This document shows positions 45,025 through 54,014 of a stretch of 64,000 nucleotides of DNA, piece by piece. A program made the translations under genes and the position numbers. The first letter of the stretch is position 1, and each line of letters begins with the position of its first letter. The notes beneath the pieces are model-generated. The model saw only the letters and a list, made by a program, of their open reading frames with translations. It was not told the origin of the DNA and did not search any database. This stretch comes from an uncultured cyanobacterium. Lineage in GTDB: Bacteria > Cyanobacteriota > Cyanobacteriia > PCC-6307 > Cyanobiaceae. The stretch lies in NCBI GenBank assembly GCA_903871775.1, contig CAIQIA010000002.1:1-64000 (forward strand), given 5' to 3'.

Positions 45025-48000
45025 ATGCCCACCTCCTCTGCTCTGCAGCGCCTGGAAACTCTGCTGCCTGATTGGTGGCAAAAGCTACAGGAATGGGCCG
45101 GCACGGGAGAACTGACGGCGGCCGCCAGCCAGGCCCTGCAACTGACCGGACTACCAACAGCCCTGGTGGATCTCAACAGCCAGCTGGCCAGTGGCGACAT
45201 GACGGGGCTGCCATCGATCGAACTGCTGTCAGGCGAAGCGATGGCAGGGGCTTGGGGTGCCTATGCCACGAGCAACGGCACGATTTACCTCAACGCAGAC
45301 TGGCTGGACTCAGCCGATGCACAGGCGGTGATCGCCGTGCTGACCGAAGAACTGGGTCATCACCTGGATGCGTTGTGCAACAGCAGCGACACCTCGGGGG
45401 ATGAAGGCGCACAGATGGCGGCACTGCTGCTGCAGCTGCCGACCAAGGTGGAACCAGAGGACGATTGGGGTGTGGTGACAACCGATCAAGGTCCCGTGAG
45501 TGTGGAACGAGCCACCTCGAGCGGCACAACACCACCGGTGATCAAGGGGCTGACCATCGAGACACCCATTTTGGATGCAAGCCAACCTGGCAGAGCATTA
45601 ATGACGTTCACGATGACAGCCACGCTGAATTCAACGAGTGGAAATTCTTTTTTATCTTCTGCCCTTACGTTCGAGAATACAAAGGGCCAAAATTATCATG
45701 TTATCGCAGGTCCCATCAGTGTTGATGGATCCACATACACCTTTCGCGGAAGCGCTTGGGTGAACCCTGCATCATCTGGCCTCTATGAATTATTAGGCAT
45801 ATCCATTAGTGACAACAATGGCAACGAGCTTTATGCTAACTCAGATGATCCAGACTGGCCCCAGTTTCTCGAACAAGCCGGCATTAACAACTCTTCTTTT
45901 ACAGTACTGAACAACAATCCAAATCTAGATGTTACACCACCCTCTCTCAAAGGGTTTGCACTCTCAAGCACCAGCTTCAACCTGAATGATCCTGGAGCAC
46001 TCATCAGCGCCACTGTCCAACTGAAAGACAGCCAGGGTGGACTTGGCTTCGCGGGTGCTCTAACGAATCAGAATTGGTATGCATCCTTTAGCAACGGCTC
46101 TCGTGATTTTACCCTCGGCGGCGGAGTCAACATCGGCAGCACATATTCAGGCACCCTGAAAGCGACCTACGGAAAGCTGAATATCTGGAATAATGAAACT
46201 TTTAACTTCGATGAGGATCCCGAAAGCTCTGCTGGTCGATACGTCTTAAGTTCCCTGGCTCTTGAGGATGCAGCGGGCAACCAATTCGGGCGTGATTCAT
46301 CACAACCTGAGTGGTCATCATTTCTTTCGCAGAGCAACATCACGCAGACATTCATTGACGTTATCAATGGCCCGAGTCCAGATCCAGCCCCGAAAGACAC
46401 CGAGGCCCCTGTCATCACAGCACTAAGCTTATCTCAATCAACACTTGACCTGTCCCAACAGGATTATAGCATTCCCTACGTGACCGCAGGGTTTAGAGAT
46501 AATGCCTCAGGAATTAAACGAATAGCCTTGCTCTATAGCTCAACAGTAGGCCGGGGGGAATTTGAGTTTTCGTCTGAAGTCAACTATAATGAGGCCTTCA
46601 TAGACGGCAGCAAGCAGACCGGTAGCATGATTGTTAGGCTAGATTCAACCACTTGGTCCGGTCCACAATCCATACGACCTGGAAAATATGAATTGGTTTC
46701 GGTTACAGCAAGAGATGATGCAAATAACTACTTTGGAGCAAATACAGCAAGTCCAGACTGGCCAGCCTTTCTTGCGTCAGCCAACGTTAAAGACACAAGC
46801 CTGACCATTATTAACCCTAACTTCATCGCAGACAATACTGCCCCCAACCTCACGAGCCTGGAGTTTCCATCAAAGGTCTTTGACCGTGGTCAGTCTAAGG
46901 GATTTATGTTCCAGGTTAAAGCTGGCTATCAAGACGATCTCTCGGGCTTAGATTATATCGGTTTAGATTTTCAAAGCCCAGACGGCAAGTCTTCTACTTC
47001 TTGGTCATCAGGCACAGACAATTTCTTCAACGCAGATGATTATTTTTTCCCAGGTAGCACTCAACTCAAAGGGTCCACCTCACTAAGTTTCGCCCGTAGT
47101 ATCGACAGAGGCATCACTGGCACCTACTCGCTTCAAAGAATCTTCATCAAAGACCATTCAGGCAATGGCTTTTCAATCAGCAAAAGCGACCCCGGATGGC
47201 AATCGTACCTTAACTCTCGCGGAATAACGCAAACAAGCTATGAATTGATTGATTCCACCCTTGCAAATCCCGCTCAAAATCAACTCACCATTGAGACCCT
47301 TACACCTTCTCTGCCAGAGGGCAACGCTGGCCTCACACCTTTTACATTCAAAATCAAACGCAGTGGCGACCTCTCCGGAAGATCATTCGTTGAATGGAAA
47401 GTATCTACGCAAAGCTCAGGGCAATCAGGGGATGGTTACGACTTCAGGAGTGGATGGTCTAGAACTGGTGACGCTGTCTTCGCCTCAGGGGAATCCGAAA
47501 AAGCCATCACAGTTGACGTCAATGGGGACACAGAAACTGAACTCGATGAAGTTTTTAGCGTTGAACTTGCAACTCCTCAAGGCGCCAGCCTTGGCATCCA
47601 GAAAAGTGCAAGTGCCACCATTCTCAATGATGACGGTGTTTTAACAACCTCAGTTCTTACAGTTTCCGCCAGCCCATCATCCGTCGCAGAAGATGGTCCC
47701 ACCAACATCATCTTCACGTTCTTTCGGACTGGTGCAACAACCAACGCATTGACGGTAAATTACACCGTCTCTGGCTCCGCCACCCTTGGTGCTGACTACA
47801 CCGGCATTGCAGCCTCACCGTCCACTAAATCCATTTCATTCGCTGCAGGATCAGCCACCACCACGCTCATCGTTGATCCCACCACCGATACCACACTCGA
47901 ACCAGAAGAAACCATTACCCTCCGCCTAGAAGCAGGCACCGGCTACATCCTCGGCTCCTCTTCTCAGGCCTCAGCCACCATCACCAACGACGACATCCTT

Positions 48001-50457
48001 GACGAGACCATCAATAGCGCATCAGGTGTTGCTCTTCTCATCGAACGGCCTTCCAATCGCTTCCTGATCCGCAGCAACAACCAGCGCTCCTTCATCTCTC
48101 GTTCTGGATCTCAGATCACCAACACCACCTATCCAGACTGGACACCCATCGCCGCCATCGCCGACGCCAAAGGCAACGCCCTCCTCTGGAAAAACTCGCG
48201 CACCGGTGATCTCCTCTCCTGGTCCATGACATCCCAGTGGGCCTACAGCAAGGACGATCTCTTCACAACACTTGGCTCCAACGCCTCCCGCGACCTTGAA
48301 CGCCGTTTCCTCCTTGATCTCGACAACAGCGGCCTGATCGGCCCCATCAGTGCCTCCACCGCCTCCACCCTCGGCATCCTCCCCTCCTCCTTCCGCTATG
48401 CCGTCGCCTCCAATGGCGCCGCACCCGTTGCCATCTCACGCTTCGGCAGCTCCGTCACCACAGCCACCTTCCCTGACTGGGCCCCCATCGCCTTTGCTTC
48501 CGATGCCAAAGGCAACGCCCTCCTCTGGAAAAACTCGCAGACCGGCGCTCTCCTCTCCTGGGCCATGAACGCCCAGTGGGCCTACACCGCTGATCTCGTC
48601 GTCGACGAATCCCGCTTCCTCTCACCAATCAGCTCCTCTTCCTCTTCCACCCTCGGCATCCTTCCCTCCTCCCTCCGCTACGCCGTCGCCTCCAACGGCA
48701 CCTCACCCGTTGCCATCTCACGCTTCGGCAGCTCTGTCACCACAGCCACCTTCCCTGACTGGGCTCCCATCGCCTCTGCTTCCGATGCCAAAGGCAACGC
48801 CCTCCTCTGGAAAAACTCGCAGACCGGCGCTCTCCTCTCCTGGGCCATGAACCCCCAGTGGGCCTACACCGCTGATCTCGTCGTCGACGAATCCCGCTTC
48901 CTCTTACCAATCAGCTCCTCTTCCTCTTCCACCCTCGGCATCCTTCCCTCTTCCCTCCGCTACGCCGTCGCCTCCAATGGCGCCGCAGCCGTTGCTCTCT
49001 CACGCTCAGGCAGTTTCCTCAACTCCTCCTCCTACACCGATTGGGCTGCCATCGCCGCCACCGCCGACGCCAAAGGCAACGCCCTCCTCTGGAAAAACTC
49101 TCGCACCGGTGATTTCCTCTCCTGGTCGATGAATGACCAATGGGCTTACACCGCTGACGACCTCTTCGCCAAACCAGGCTCGGCAGCCATCTCTTCCCTT
49201 GAGCGGCGCTACTCCACTGACCTCGACAACAATGGCCTGATCGGTCCCATCAGTTCCTACAACGACGTTTCCCTCAGCCTGCTGGCTTCCTCCAAGGTCT
49301 ACGCCATCTCCAGCATCCTCCTCAACCCCGTCCAGGCCACCCGCAACGGCAGCCCCCTCTCTCCCTCCTCCTACACCGACTGGAGCGCCATTGCCGTCGC
49401 CTCCAACCTCAGCGGCAATCGTCTCCTCTGGAAAAACTCACGCACCGGCGATCTCCTCTCCTGGTCCATGAACTCCCAGTGGGCCTACAGCGCTGATGAT
49501 CTCTTCGCCAAGCCGGGGTCCGCAGCCGTCAAGGACCTTGAAAGACGCTTTTCCATTGACTTTGATGCCGATGGTCGTGTCGGCACCCTCGCCCCTGTGG
49601 GCCCCCCAGGTTTCTGCTTCCTCGGCACACTCCCCAACTCCAACGCCTACGCCATCTCCAAAGACGGCGCAGCTCCAATCACCGTCACCCGCAACTCTGC
49701 TCCCCTCTCCTCGTCCTCCTTCACGGACTGGACTGCCATCGCCGCTGGTTTCGACGGGCTCACAAATCGGCTCCTCTGGAAAAATTCACGCACCGGTGAT
49801 CTCCTCTCCTGGTCCATGACAGCCCAGTGGGCCTACAGCAAGGACGATGTCTTCGCCAGGCCAGGCACTCCTGCCATCTCCGACCTGGAACGGCGGTTCA
49901 CCATCGACCTTGACGGTGATGGCCGCATTGCTTCCCTCAACGTCTACACGTTCAGCGTTTCCTCCGATCAACTGTTGCGCGACAAGATCCTCGCCGCCGA
50001 ACCCAACGCCAACGCCCGCGATCCCTTCTCCGCCATCCTCACTGGCAGCCCCTCCGCCGATCGTCTGTTCGCTCCAGCCGGCAGCAACATCCTGATCAGC
50101 GGCCACGACCTGATCACCGGTCTCGCCCTCCCCGCCGCTGCCGTCGACGTGCTCGACTGCGGCAATCTCTCCGACCGTTGCACGGTGCTGATCGCCAGCA
50201 CCACCGACCAGCCCTTTGCCGACGATGGCGACAGCGGTTACACGCTCGTGCGCAACCTCGACACGACCCGCGACGATCTGGTGCTGCCCGCCTCCGGATT
50301 CACCTCAGCGGCGCGCAGCCTCAGCTTTGAGGGATCCACCGTCACCGGCCTCGGCATCCACATCGACAGCAACACCAACGGCCTGTACGACAGCGGCGAC
50401 AACCTCATCGCCCTGCTCGCCGGGGTCACCGCCTCGCCGCGCATCATTCAGATCTGA
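45025..50457 (+). CDS. giant multidomain surface or secreted protein (Ig-like, Calx-beta, tryptophan-rich repeats)
   Basis: 1810 residues, no Sec signal. Residues 1-170 form a cyanobacterial head domain with VLTEELGHHLDALCNSSDT, a zincin-like helix whose first His is Glu. Residues 171-745 are four Ig-like repeats of about 145 residues, each closing with GN...SDPxW..FL. Residues 752-990 are two Calx-beta domains (calcium-binding beta sandwiches: TLEPEETITLRLEAGTGYIL). Residues 995-1640 are six tryptophan-rich units (ALLWKNSRTGDLLSWSM), two of them shortened. Residues 1640-1810 repeat the C-terminal module of the preceding gene. DNA of the Ig-like part is AT-rich. Likely a type I-secreted adhesin; function inferred. 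Confidence 0.85.
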   Translation: MPTSSALQRLETLLPDWWQKLQEWAGTGELTAAASQALQLTGLPTALVDLNSQLASGDMTGLPSIELLSGEAMAGAWGAYATSNGTIYLNADWLDSADAQAVIAVLTEELGHHLDALCNSSDTSGDEGAQMAALLLQLPTKVEPEDDWGVVTTDQGPVSVERATSSGTTPPVIKGLTIETPILDASQPGRALMTFTMTATLNSTSGNSFLSSALTFENTKGQNYHVIAGPISVDGSTYTFRGSAWVNPASSGLYELLGISISDNNGNELYANSDDPDWPQFLEQAGINNSSFTVLNNNPNLDVTPPSLKGFALSSTSFNLNDPGALISATVQLKDSQGGLGFAGALTNQNWYASFSNGSRDFTLGGGVNIGSTYSGTLKATYGKLNIWNNETFNFDEDPESSAGRYVLSSLALEDAAGNQFGRDSSQPEWSSFLSQSNITQTFIDVINGPSPDPAPKDTEAPVITALSLSQSTLDLSQQDYSIPYVTAGFRDNASGIKRIALLYSSTVGRGEFEFSSEVNYNEAFIDGSKQTGSMIVRLDSTTWSGPQSIRPGKYELVSVTARDDANNYFGANTASPDWPAFLASANVKDTSLTIINPNFIADNTAPNLTSLEFPSKVFDRGQSKGFMFQVKAGYQDDLSGLDYIGLDFQSPDGKSSTSWSSGTDNFFNADDYFFPGSTQLKGSTSLSFARSIDRGITGTYSLQRIFIKDHSGNGFSISKSDPGWQSYLNSRGITQTSYELIDSTLANPAQNQLTIETLTPSLPEGNAGLTPFTFKIKRSGDLSGRSFVEWKVSTQSSGQSGDGYDFRSGWSRTGDAVFASGESEKAITVDVNGDTETELDEVFSVELATPQGASLGIQKSASATILNDDGVLTTSVLTVSASPSSVAEDGPTNIIFTFFRTGATTNALTVNYTVSGSATLGADYTGIAASPSTKSISFAAGSATTTLIVDPTTDTTLEPEETITLRLEAGTGYILGSSSQASATITNDDILDETINSASGVALLIERPSNRFLIRSNNQRSFISRSGSQITNTTYPDWTPIAAIADAKGNALLWKNSRTGDLLSWSMTSQWAYSKDDLFTTLGSNASRDLERRFLLDLDNSGLIGPISASTASTLGILPSSFRYAVASNGAAPVAISRFGSSVTTATFPDWAPIAFASDAKGNALLWKNSQTGALLSWAMNAQWAYTADLVVDESRFLSPISSSSSSTLGILPSSLRYAVASNGTSPVAISRFGSSVTTATFPDWAPIASASDAKGNALLWKNSQTGALLSWAMNPQWAYTADLVVDESRFLLPISSSSSSTLGILPSSLRYAVASNGAAAVALSRSGSFLNSSSYTDWAAIAATADAKGNALLWKNSRTGDFLSWSMNDQWAYTADDLFAKPGSAAISSLERRYSTDLDNNGLIGPISSYNDVSLSLLASSKVYAISSILLNPVQATRNGSPLSPSSYTDWSAIAVASNLSGNRLLWKNSRTGDLLSWSMNSQWAYSADDLFAKPGSAAVKDLERRFSIDFDADGRVGTLAPVGPPGFCFLGTLPNSNAYAISKDGAAPITVTRNSAPLSSSSFTDWTAIAAGFDGLTNRLLWKNSRTGDLLSWSMTAQWAYSKDDVFARPGTPAISDLERRFTIDLDGDGRIASLNVYTFSVSSDQLLRDKILAAEPNANARDPFSAILTGSPSADRLFAPAGSNILISGHDLITGLALPAAAVDVLDCGNLSDRCTVLIASTTDQPFADDGDSGYTLVRNLDTTRDDLVLPASGFTSAARSLSFEGSTVTGLGIHIDSNTNGLYDSGDNLIALLAGVTASPRIIQI
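45527..47265 (+). repeat. four Ig-like repeat units in an AT-rich segment
   Basis: Four diverged units of about 145 codons begin TPPVIKGL, TPPSLKGF, TEAPVITALSL and NTAPNLTSLEF. Each ends with D..GN followed by a DPxW...(F/Y)L helix and a closing strand. The DNA is much poorer in GC than both flanks. Confidence 0.8.
48367..48930 (+). repeat. 282-bp exact-period tandem duplication
   Basis: 48367-48648 and 48649-48930 have the same length and differ at about 11 positions. A third, more diverged copy begins at 48931. The duplicated unit is an in-frame 94-codon tryptophan-rich unit that lacks the calcium-loop ending present in the longer units. Confidence 0.92.
50178..50457 (+). repeat. 280-bp direct repeat, copy 2 (shared C-terminal module)
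   Basis: Copy of 44638-44917 with 5 differences, ending at the same stop codon context. It is unusually conserved relative to the rest of the two genes. Confidence 0.95.
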
Positions 50458-50491
50458 CCGCTCGGCCTCTGACCCTCAGCTCTGCAGGCCT

Positions 50492-50773
50492 TCAGTACCT
50501 CGGCCCCAGCTGTCCCCGGTTGCGTCGTCCCAGGTCGGTGTCGAAGCAGATGTCGGCCTGGCCCGACTCCCGGTTGCGGCATCGATAGACCCGTTCACCA
50601 CGAACGGTCGCCGCCGGGGCCAGCCGGTCGGCGGCAGCAGCGGCAGCGCAGCGGTGACTTCCATCCAGGCACGGCCCGTCCCCGGTCGGGGCGATGGACT
50701 GGCGGCCACAGGCGGTGGCCAGGAGGCCAGACAGCAGCAGCAGCCCCAGCGACGGGCGCCCCGGCACTGCCAT
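50492..50773 (-). CDS. small putative lipoprotein
   Basis: 93 residues. Signal sequence SLGLLLLSGLLATAC with lipobox LATAC (Cys22), then a mature part with four further Cys (PCLDGSHRC...YRCRNRESGQADICFD). Its ATG overlaps the phnE stop (TGATG), so it is the last gene of the transporter operon. Whether it helps uptake is unknown. No family recognised. Confidence 0.6.
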   Translation of the reverse strand: MAVPGRPSLGLLLLSGLLATACGRQSIAPTGDGPCLDGSHRCAAAAAADRLAPAATVRGERVYRCRNRESGQADICFDTDLGRRNRGQLGPRY

Positions 50774-52302
50774 CAGCCCACCTCCCGGGCGAGCAGCAGC
50801 CGCCGCCGGCAGCCATCGGCCAGGGACTCTCCAGCCAGGGTCAGGCCCGCATAGACCAGCAGCACCGGCACCACATCCCCCCAGGCAAAAGAGCTGAGGG
50901 CCTCGAGCAGCACCACCCCCAGGCCGCCGGCCCCCACCAGCCCCACCACAACGGTTTCACGCAAGATCACGTCGCCCCGGTAGGCGCCGTAGGCGAGGTA
51001 AGTGCGGGCCACGGCAGGAAAGGCCGCCTGGAGCAGGGCCCGGCGGGGGCCGGCGCCGGCACTCCGCAGGGCCTGCTCAGGGCGCGGATCCTGGGCCGCC
51101 AGCTGCTCGAGCAACAGCCGCCCCAGCACCCCGGCGTTGTGGAACGCCAGGGCCAGGGCCGCCGGCAGCACCCCCGGTCGGCAGATGAACAGCAGCAGCA
51201 GGGCCGTGAGCGGCGGCGGCAGCAGCCGGGCCAGCAGGCCGAGGGCCTGGAGGGGCAGCAGCAGCCGGGGCCACGGACGCAGCAGCAGCACCAGCCAGGG
51301 CCCGGCGGCGACCGCCAGGGCCGTGGCCAGCAGCGTCAGCCCCACGGTGCTGCCGACCAGCGCCGGCCAGGGCTGCCGCCAGCCGGCGTTCGTCCACAGG
51401 TCGGTGGGGGCCGGCCACGACCAGGGCCCCAGCAGACATCGACCATCCAGCCCCAGCAGGTGCCCCGCAGGCAGCAGCAGCACCGCCAGCACGGCACCGG
51501 CCAGCAGCAGCTCGCGGCCCCGGCGGCCCACGCTGGCCCCCGGCAGCAGCCAGCGCCGGCGCAGGAGCGCCACCAGCGTCTCGAGCAGCAGCATCGCCAG
51601 CCCCAGCAGCCAGAGGCTGGTCCAGGCCTCGCGGAACTGCAGCGACTGCAGCGACAGGCGCAGGTCGGCGCCGATGCCGCCCAGACCGAACACCCCCAGC
51701 AGGGTGGCCGAGCGCAGGGCGCATTCGAGCCGGTAGCCGCCGTAGCTCAGCACCCCCGGCAGCAGCGGCGGGCCGAGGGCCTGCAGCAGGGCCGCCCAGG
51801 CGGGGCTGCCAGCGGTCCGCAGGGCCCGCAGGGGGCCGGGGTCGAGGGCCTCGACCTGATCCGACACAACCCGCGCCACCAGGGCCCCGTAGGGCAGGGC
51901 GATCGCCAGGATCGCCACCCCCGCCTGCAACCCCAGGCCCTGCAGCAGCAGCAGCCCCCAGAGCAGCTCGTGCAGCGACCGGGGCAGGGCCAGCAGGCGG
52001 CGCAGCACCAGGGCCGGCCAGCGTTGGCCGCACAGTTCCGCCACCACCAGCGGTGCCGACAGCAGACCGGCGGCCAGGCCCAGCACCAGGCTGAGCAGCC
52101 ACGACCAGAGGGCCACCGCCAGGGTCACCGCCAGCCCCCGACCGCTGGCGGCCAGCAGGGCAGGATCAAGGCTGGGCTGCACCGCCGCCGCCAGAAAGCC
52201 GCCGATCAGCGACCAGCCGCCGCCGTGCAGGGCCAGGGGCAGCAGCAGCAGCACCGGCAGCAGCACCAGACCGGGCAGCAGCAGCCAGGCGGCGGGATTC
52301 AT
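50773..52302 (-). CDS. phnE: phosphonate-type ABC transporter permease, double-length PhnE
   Basis: 509 residues, about twice the usual PhnE (about 260). Two complete permease domains are joined. The first ends ECALRSATLLGVFGLGGIGA (EAA-loop region about residue 190) and the second ends ILRETVVVGLVGAGGLGVVL (about 455), each with about six membrane helices. The fusion replaces the usual homodimer in the inner membrane. Start ATG 52302 overlaps the phnC stop. Confidence 0.88.
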   Translation of the reverse strand: MNPAAWLLLPGLVLLPVLLLLPLALHGGGWSLIGGFLAAAVQPSLDPALLAASGRGLAVTLAVALWSWLLSLVLGLAAGLLSAPLVVAELCGQRWPALVLRRLLALPRSLHELLWGLLLLQGLGLQAGVAILAIALPYGALVARVVSDQVEALDPGPLRALRTAGSPAWAALLQALGPPLLPGVLSYGGYRLECALRSATLLGVFGLGGIGADLRLSLQSLQFREAWTSLWLLGLAMLLLETLVALLRRRWLLPGASVGRRGRELLLAGAVLAVLLLPAGHLLGLDGRCLLGPWSWPAPTDLWTNAGWRQPWPALVGSTVGLTLLATALAVAAGPWLVLLLRPWPRLLLPLQALGLLARLLPPPLTALLLLFICRPGVLPAALALAFHNAGVLGRLLLEQLAAQDPRPEQALRSAGAGPRRALLQAAFPAVARTYLAYGAYRGDVILRETVVVGLVGAGGLGVVLLEALSSFAWGDVVPVLLVYAGLTLAGESLADGCRRRLLLAREVG

Positions 52303-53045
52303 GGGCCCGACCCGCCGGCATAGAGCGCCTCGAGCTGCTCCGCCGTGACGGCCGCCGGCACGGTGTCCCACAGCAGCTGCCCCTGCCGCAGCCCCAGCAC
52401 CCGATCGAAGCCCGCCAGCAGATCGGGCCGGTGCAGGCTCAGCAGCAGCCCCCGGGGGGCACTGCCCAGCTGCAGCAGCAGCTGCAGCAGCCGCGCCGCC
52501 AGGGGGGGATCGAGCTGGGCCAGGGGTTCGTCGGCCAGCAGCAGCCGCGCCCCCTGCCGCAGCAGCCGGCCGAGGGCCACCCGCTGCCGCTGGCCCCCCG
52601 ACAGGGCCGTCACGGGCACCGGCAAGAGGCCCGGGTCCAGCTCCACCCGGGCCAGCACCTGGCGGCAGGCATCGGTCTCGAGGGGCAGCAGCAGGTTGAG
52701 CAGCACCTGCGGCCAGCTCCAGGCCGCCAGGCGGCCGGCATTGAGGTTCTGCTGCACGCTCAGCTCCTCCACCAGCCGCAGGTCCTGCCAGAGGGTGCCG
52801 ATGGCGGCCTGCTGCCGCTGCCGCCGCCGCCCCCGACCGGCGGGCACCCCATCCCACAGCACCGATCCGGCCTGGGGGCTGAGCAGCCCGTTGGCCACCG
52901 CCAGCAGCGAGCTCTTGCCGGCACCGCTCGGCCCCAGCAGCGCCACCCGTTCCCCGGCATGCAGCTGCAGCGAGAGCTGCTGCAGCCTTGGCCGACCGTC
53001 GCGGCCGGCGAGGGCGATGTCCCGCAGCTCGAGCAGGGGCTCCAT
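52299..53045 (-). CDS. phnC: phosphonate-type ABC transporter ATP-binding protein PhnC
   Basis: 248 residues: Walker A LLGPSGAGKSSLLAVANGLL, signature ALSGGQRQRVALGRLLRQGA, Walker B LLLADEPLAQLDP and the switch SLHRPDLL (His). The family is set mainly by its neighbours phnD and phnE. It starts 14 nt after the phnD stop and its stop overlaps the phnE ATG. Confidence 0.9.
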   Translation of the reverse strand: MEPLLELRDIALAGRDGRPRLQQLSLQLHAGERVALLGPSGAGKSSLLAVANGLLSPQAGSVLWDGVPAGRGRRRQRQQAAIGTLWQDLRLVEELSVQQNLNAGRLAAWSWPQVLLNLLLPLETDACRQVLARVELDPGLLPVPVTALSGGQRQRVALGRLLRQGARLLLADEPLAQLDPPLAARLLQLLLQLGSAPRGLLLSLHRPDLLAGFDRVLGLRQGQLLWDTVPAAVTAEQLEALYAGGSGP

Positions 53046-53059
53046 CGGGCCGCCGCCGG

Positions 53060-54010
53060 TCAGCGGATCTTGCCCAGCTGGCGGCCGATGGCCTCGATCT
53101 GGCCGTACTGATCGGCAGGAGCCACCACGAACTGGCGGGCACCGAAGAGATCAAGGATCTGCACCCGCCGCTGGCTGGTGGGCTTGAGGGCCACCAGGGC
53201 CGCCTGCAGCCGGCCGGTGAAGCCCGCTCCGAAGCGTCGATCCAGGTTGCCCTGGGCCACCCAGTGGTAGTCGGGGTAGGGGGGTGTGCGCCAGAGCACC
53301 ACCACCTTCGAGCGGTCGACGGTGCCCTTGCGCAGGCCGCTGGTCCACACCTGTTCGTTGACGGCACCCGCCTCGTAGGCACCGCTCTGCACCAGGGCGA
53401 TGGTGGCGTCGTGGCTGCCGCTGAAGCCAGGGCCGCCGCCGGCGAAGTCGGTCAGCTTCACGCCCCCCTGCTGCAGGAAGTACTGGGGCATGAGCCGGCC
53501 GGAGGTGGAACTCTCCGAACCGAAGGTGAAGCGGCGACCCCGCAGCTGCTTCAGGTCGGCGGCGCTGCGGATCGGCTGCAGGCCAGCGGTGGCTTCGCGG
53601 TTGCCGATGAACAGCGTGTGGAAGGCGGCATCCACGTCCCGCTGGGCCAGCACCCTGGCACCGGGGGTCTGCAGCCGCGCCTGCACCCCGGTGAGGCCAC
53701 CGAACCAGACCAGGTCGAGGTCTCCCTTGCGGAAGGCCGTCACGGCGGCGCTGTAGTCGACCATCGGCACATAGACCACCTTGCGGCCGAGGCTCTCCGA
53801 CAGTTCATCGGCCACCAGGCCGTAAAGGCGGTTGAGCTTCTCGGGGTTCTGGTCGGGAATCGCACTGATGCGCAGCACCGGGGCGGTGGCCGCGGGGCCG
53901 GGATTGAGCTGGGCCAGCGGCACCCGGAACCGGGGCATCGCCGCCACCACAGGCTGGGACACGCCGGCCAGGGCCAGGGCGAGGGCGGCGACCAGGGCGG
54001 GCGACGGCAT
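53060..54010 (-). CDS. phnD: phosphate/phosphite/phosphonate ABC transporter substrate-binding protein PhnD
   Basis: 316 residues from ATG 54010. A signal peptide (1-24) is followed by the PhnD fold: LRISAIPDQNPEKLNRLYGL, YVPMVDYSAAVTAFRKGDLD, VWFGGLTGVQAR, FGSESSTSGRLMPQYFL and HDATIALVQSGAYEAGAVNE. It binds phosphonate, phosphite or a related anion in the periplasm; which one cannot be told. It starts 4 nt after the aminotransferase stop. No C-P lyase or phosphite dehydrogenase lies in the window. Confidence 0.92.
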   Translation of the reverse strand: MPSPALVAALALALAGVSQPVVAAMPRFRVPLAQLNPGPAATAPVLRISAIPDQNPEKLNRLYGLVADELSESLGRKVVYVPMVDYSAAVTAFRKGDLDLVWFGGLTGVQARLQTPGARVLAQRDVDAAFHTLFIGNREATAGLQPIRSAADLKQLRGRRFTFGSESSTSGRLMPQYFLQQGGVKLTDFAGGGPGFSGSHDATIALVQSGAYEAGAVNEQVWTSGLRKGTVDRSKVVVLWRTPPYPDYHWVAQGNLDRRFGAGFTGRLQAALVALKPTSQRRVQILDLFGARQFVVAPADQYGQIEAIGRQLGKIR

Positions 54011-54014
54011 GCGA

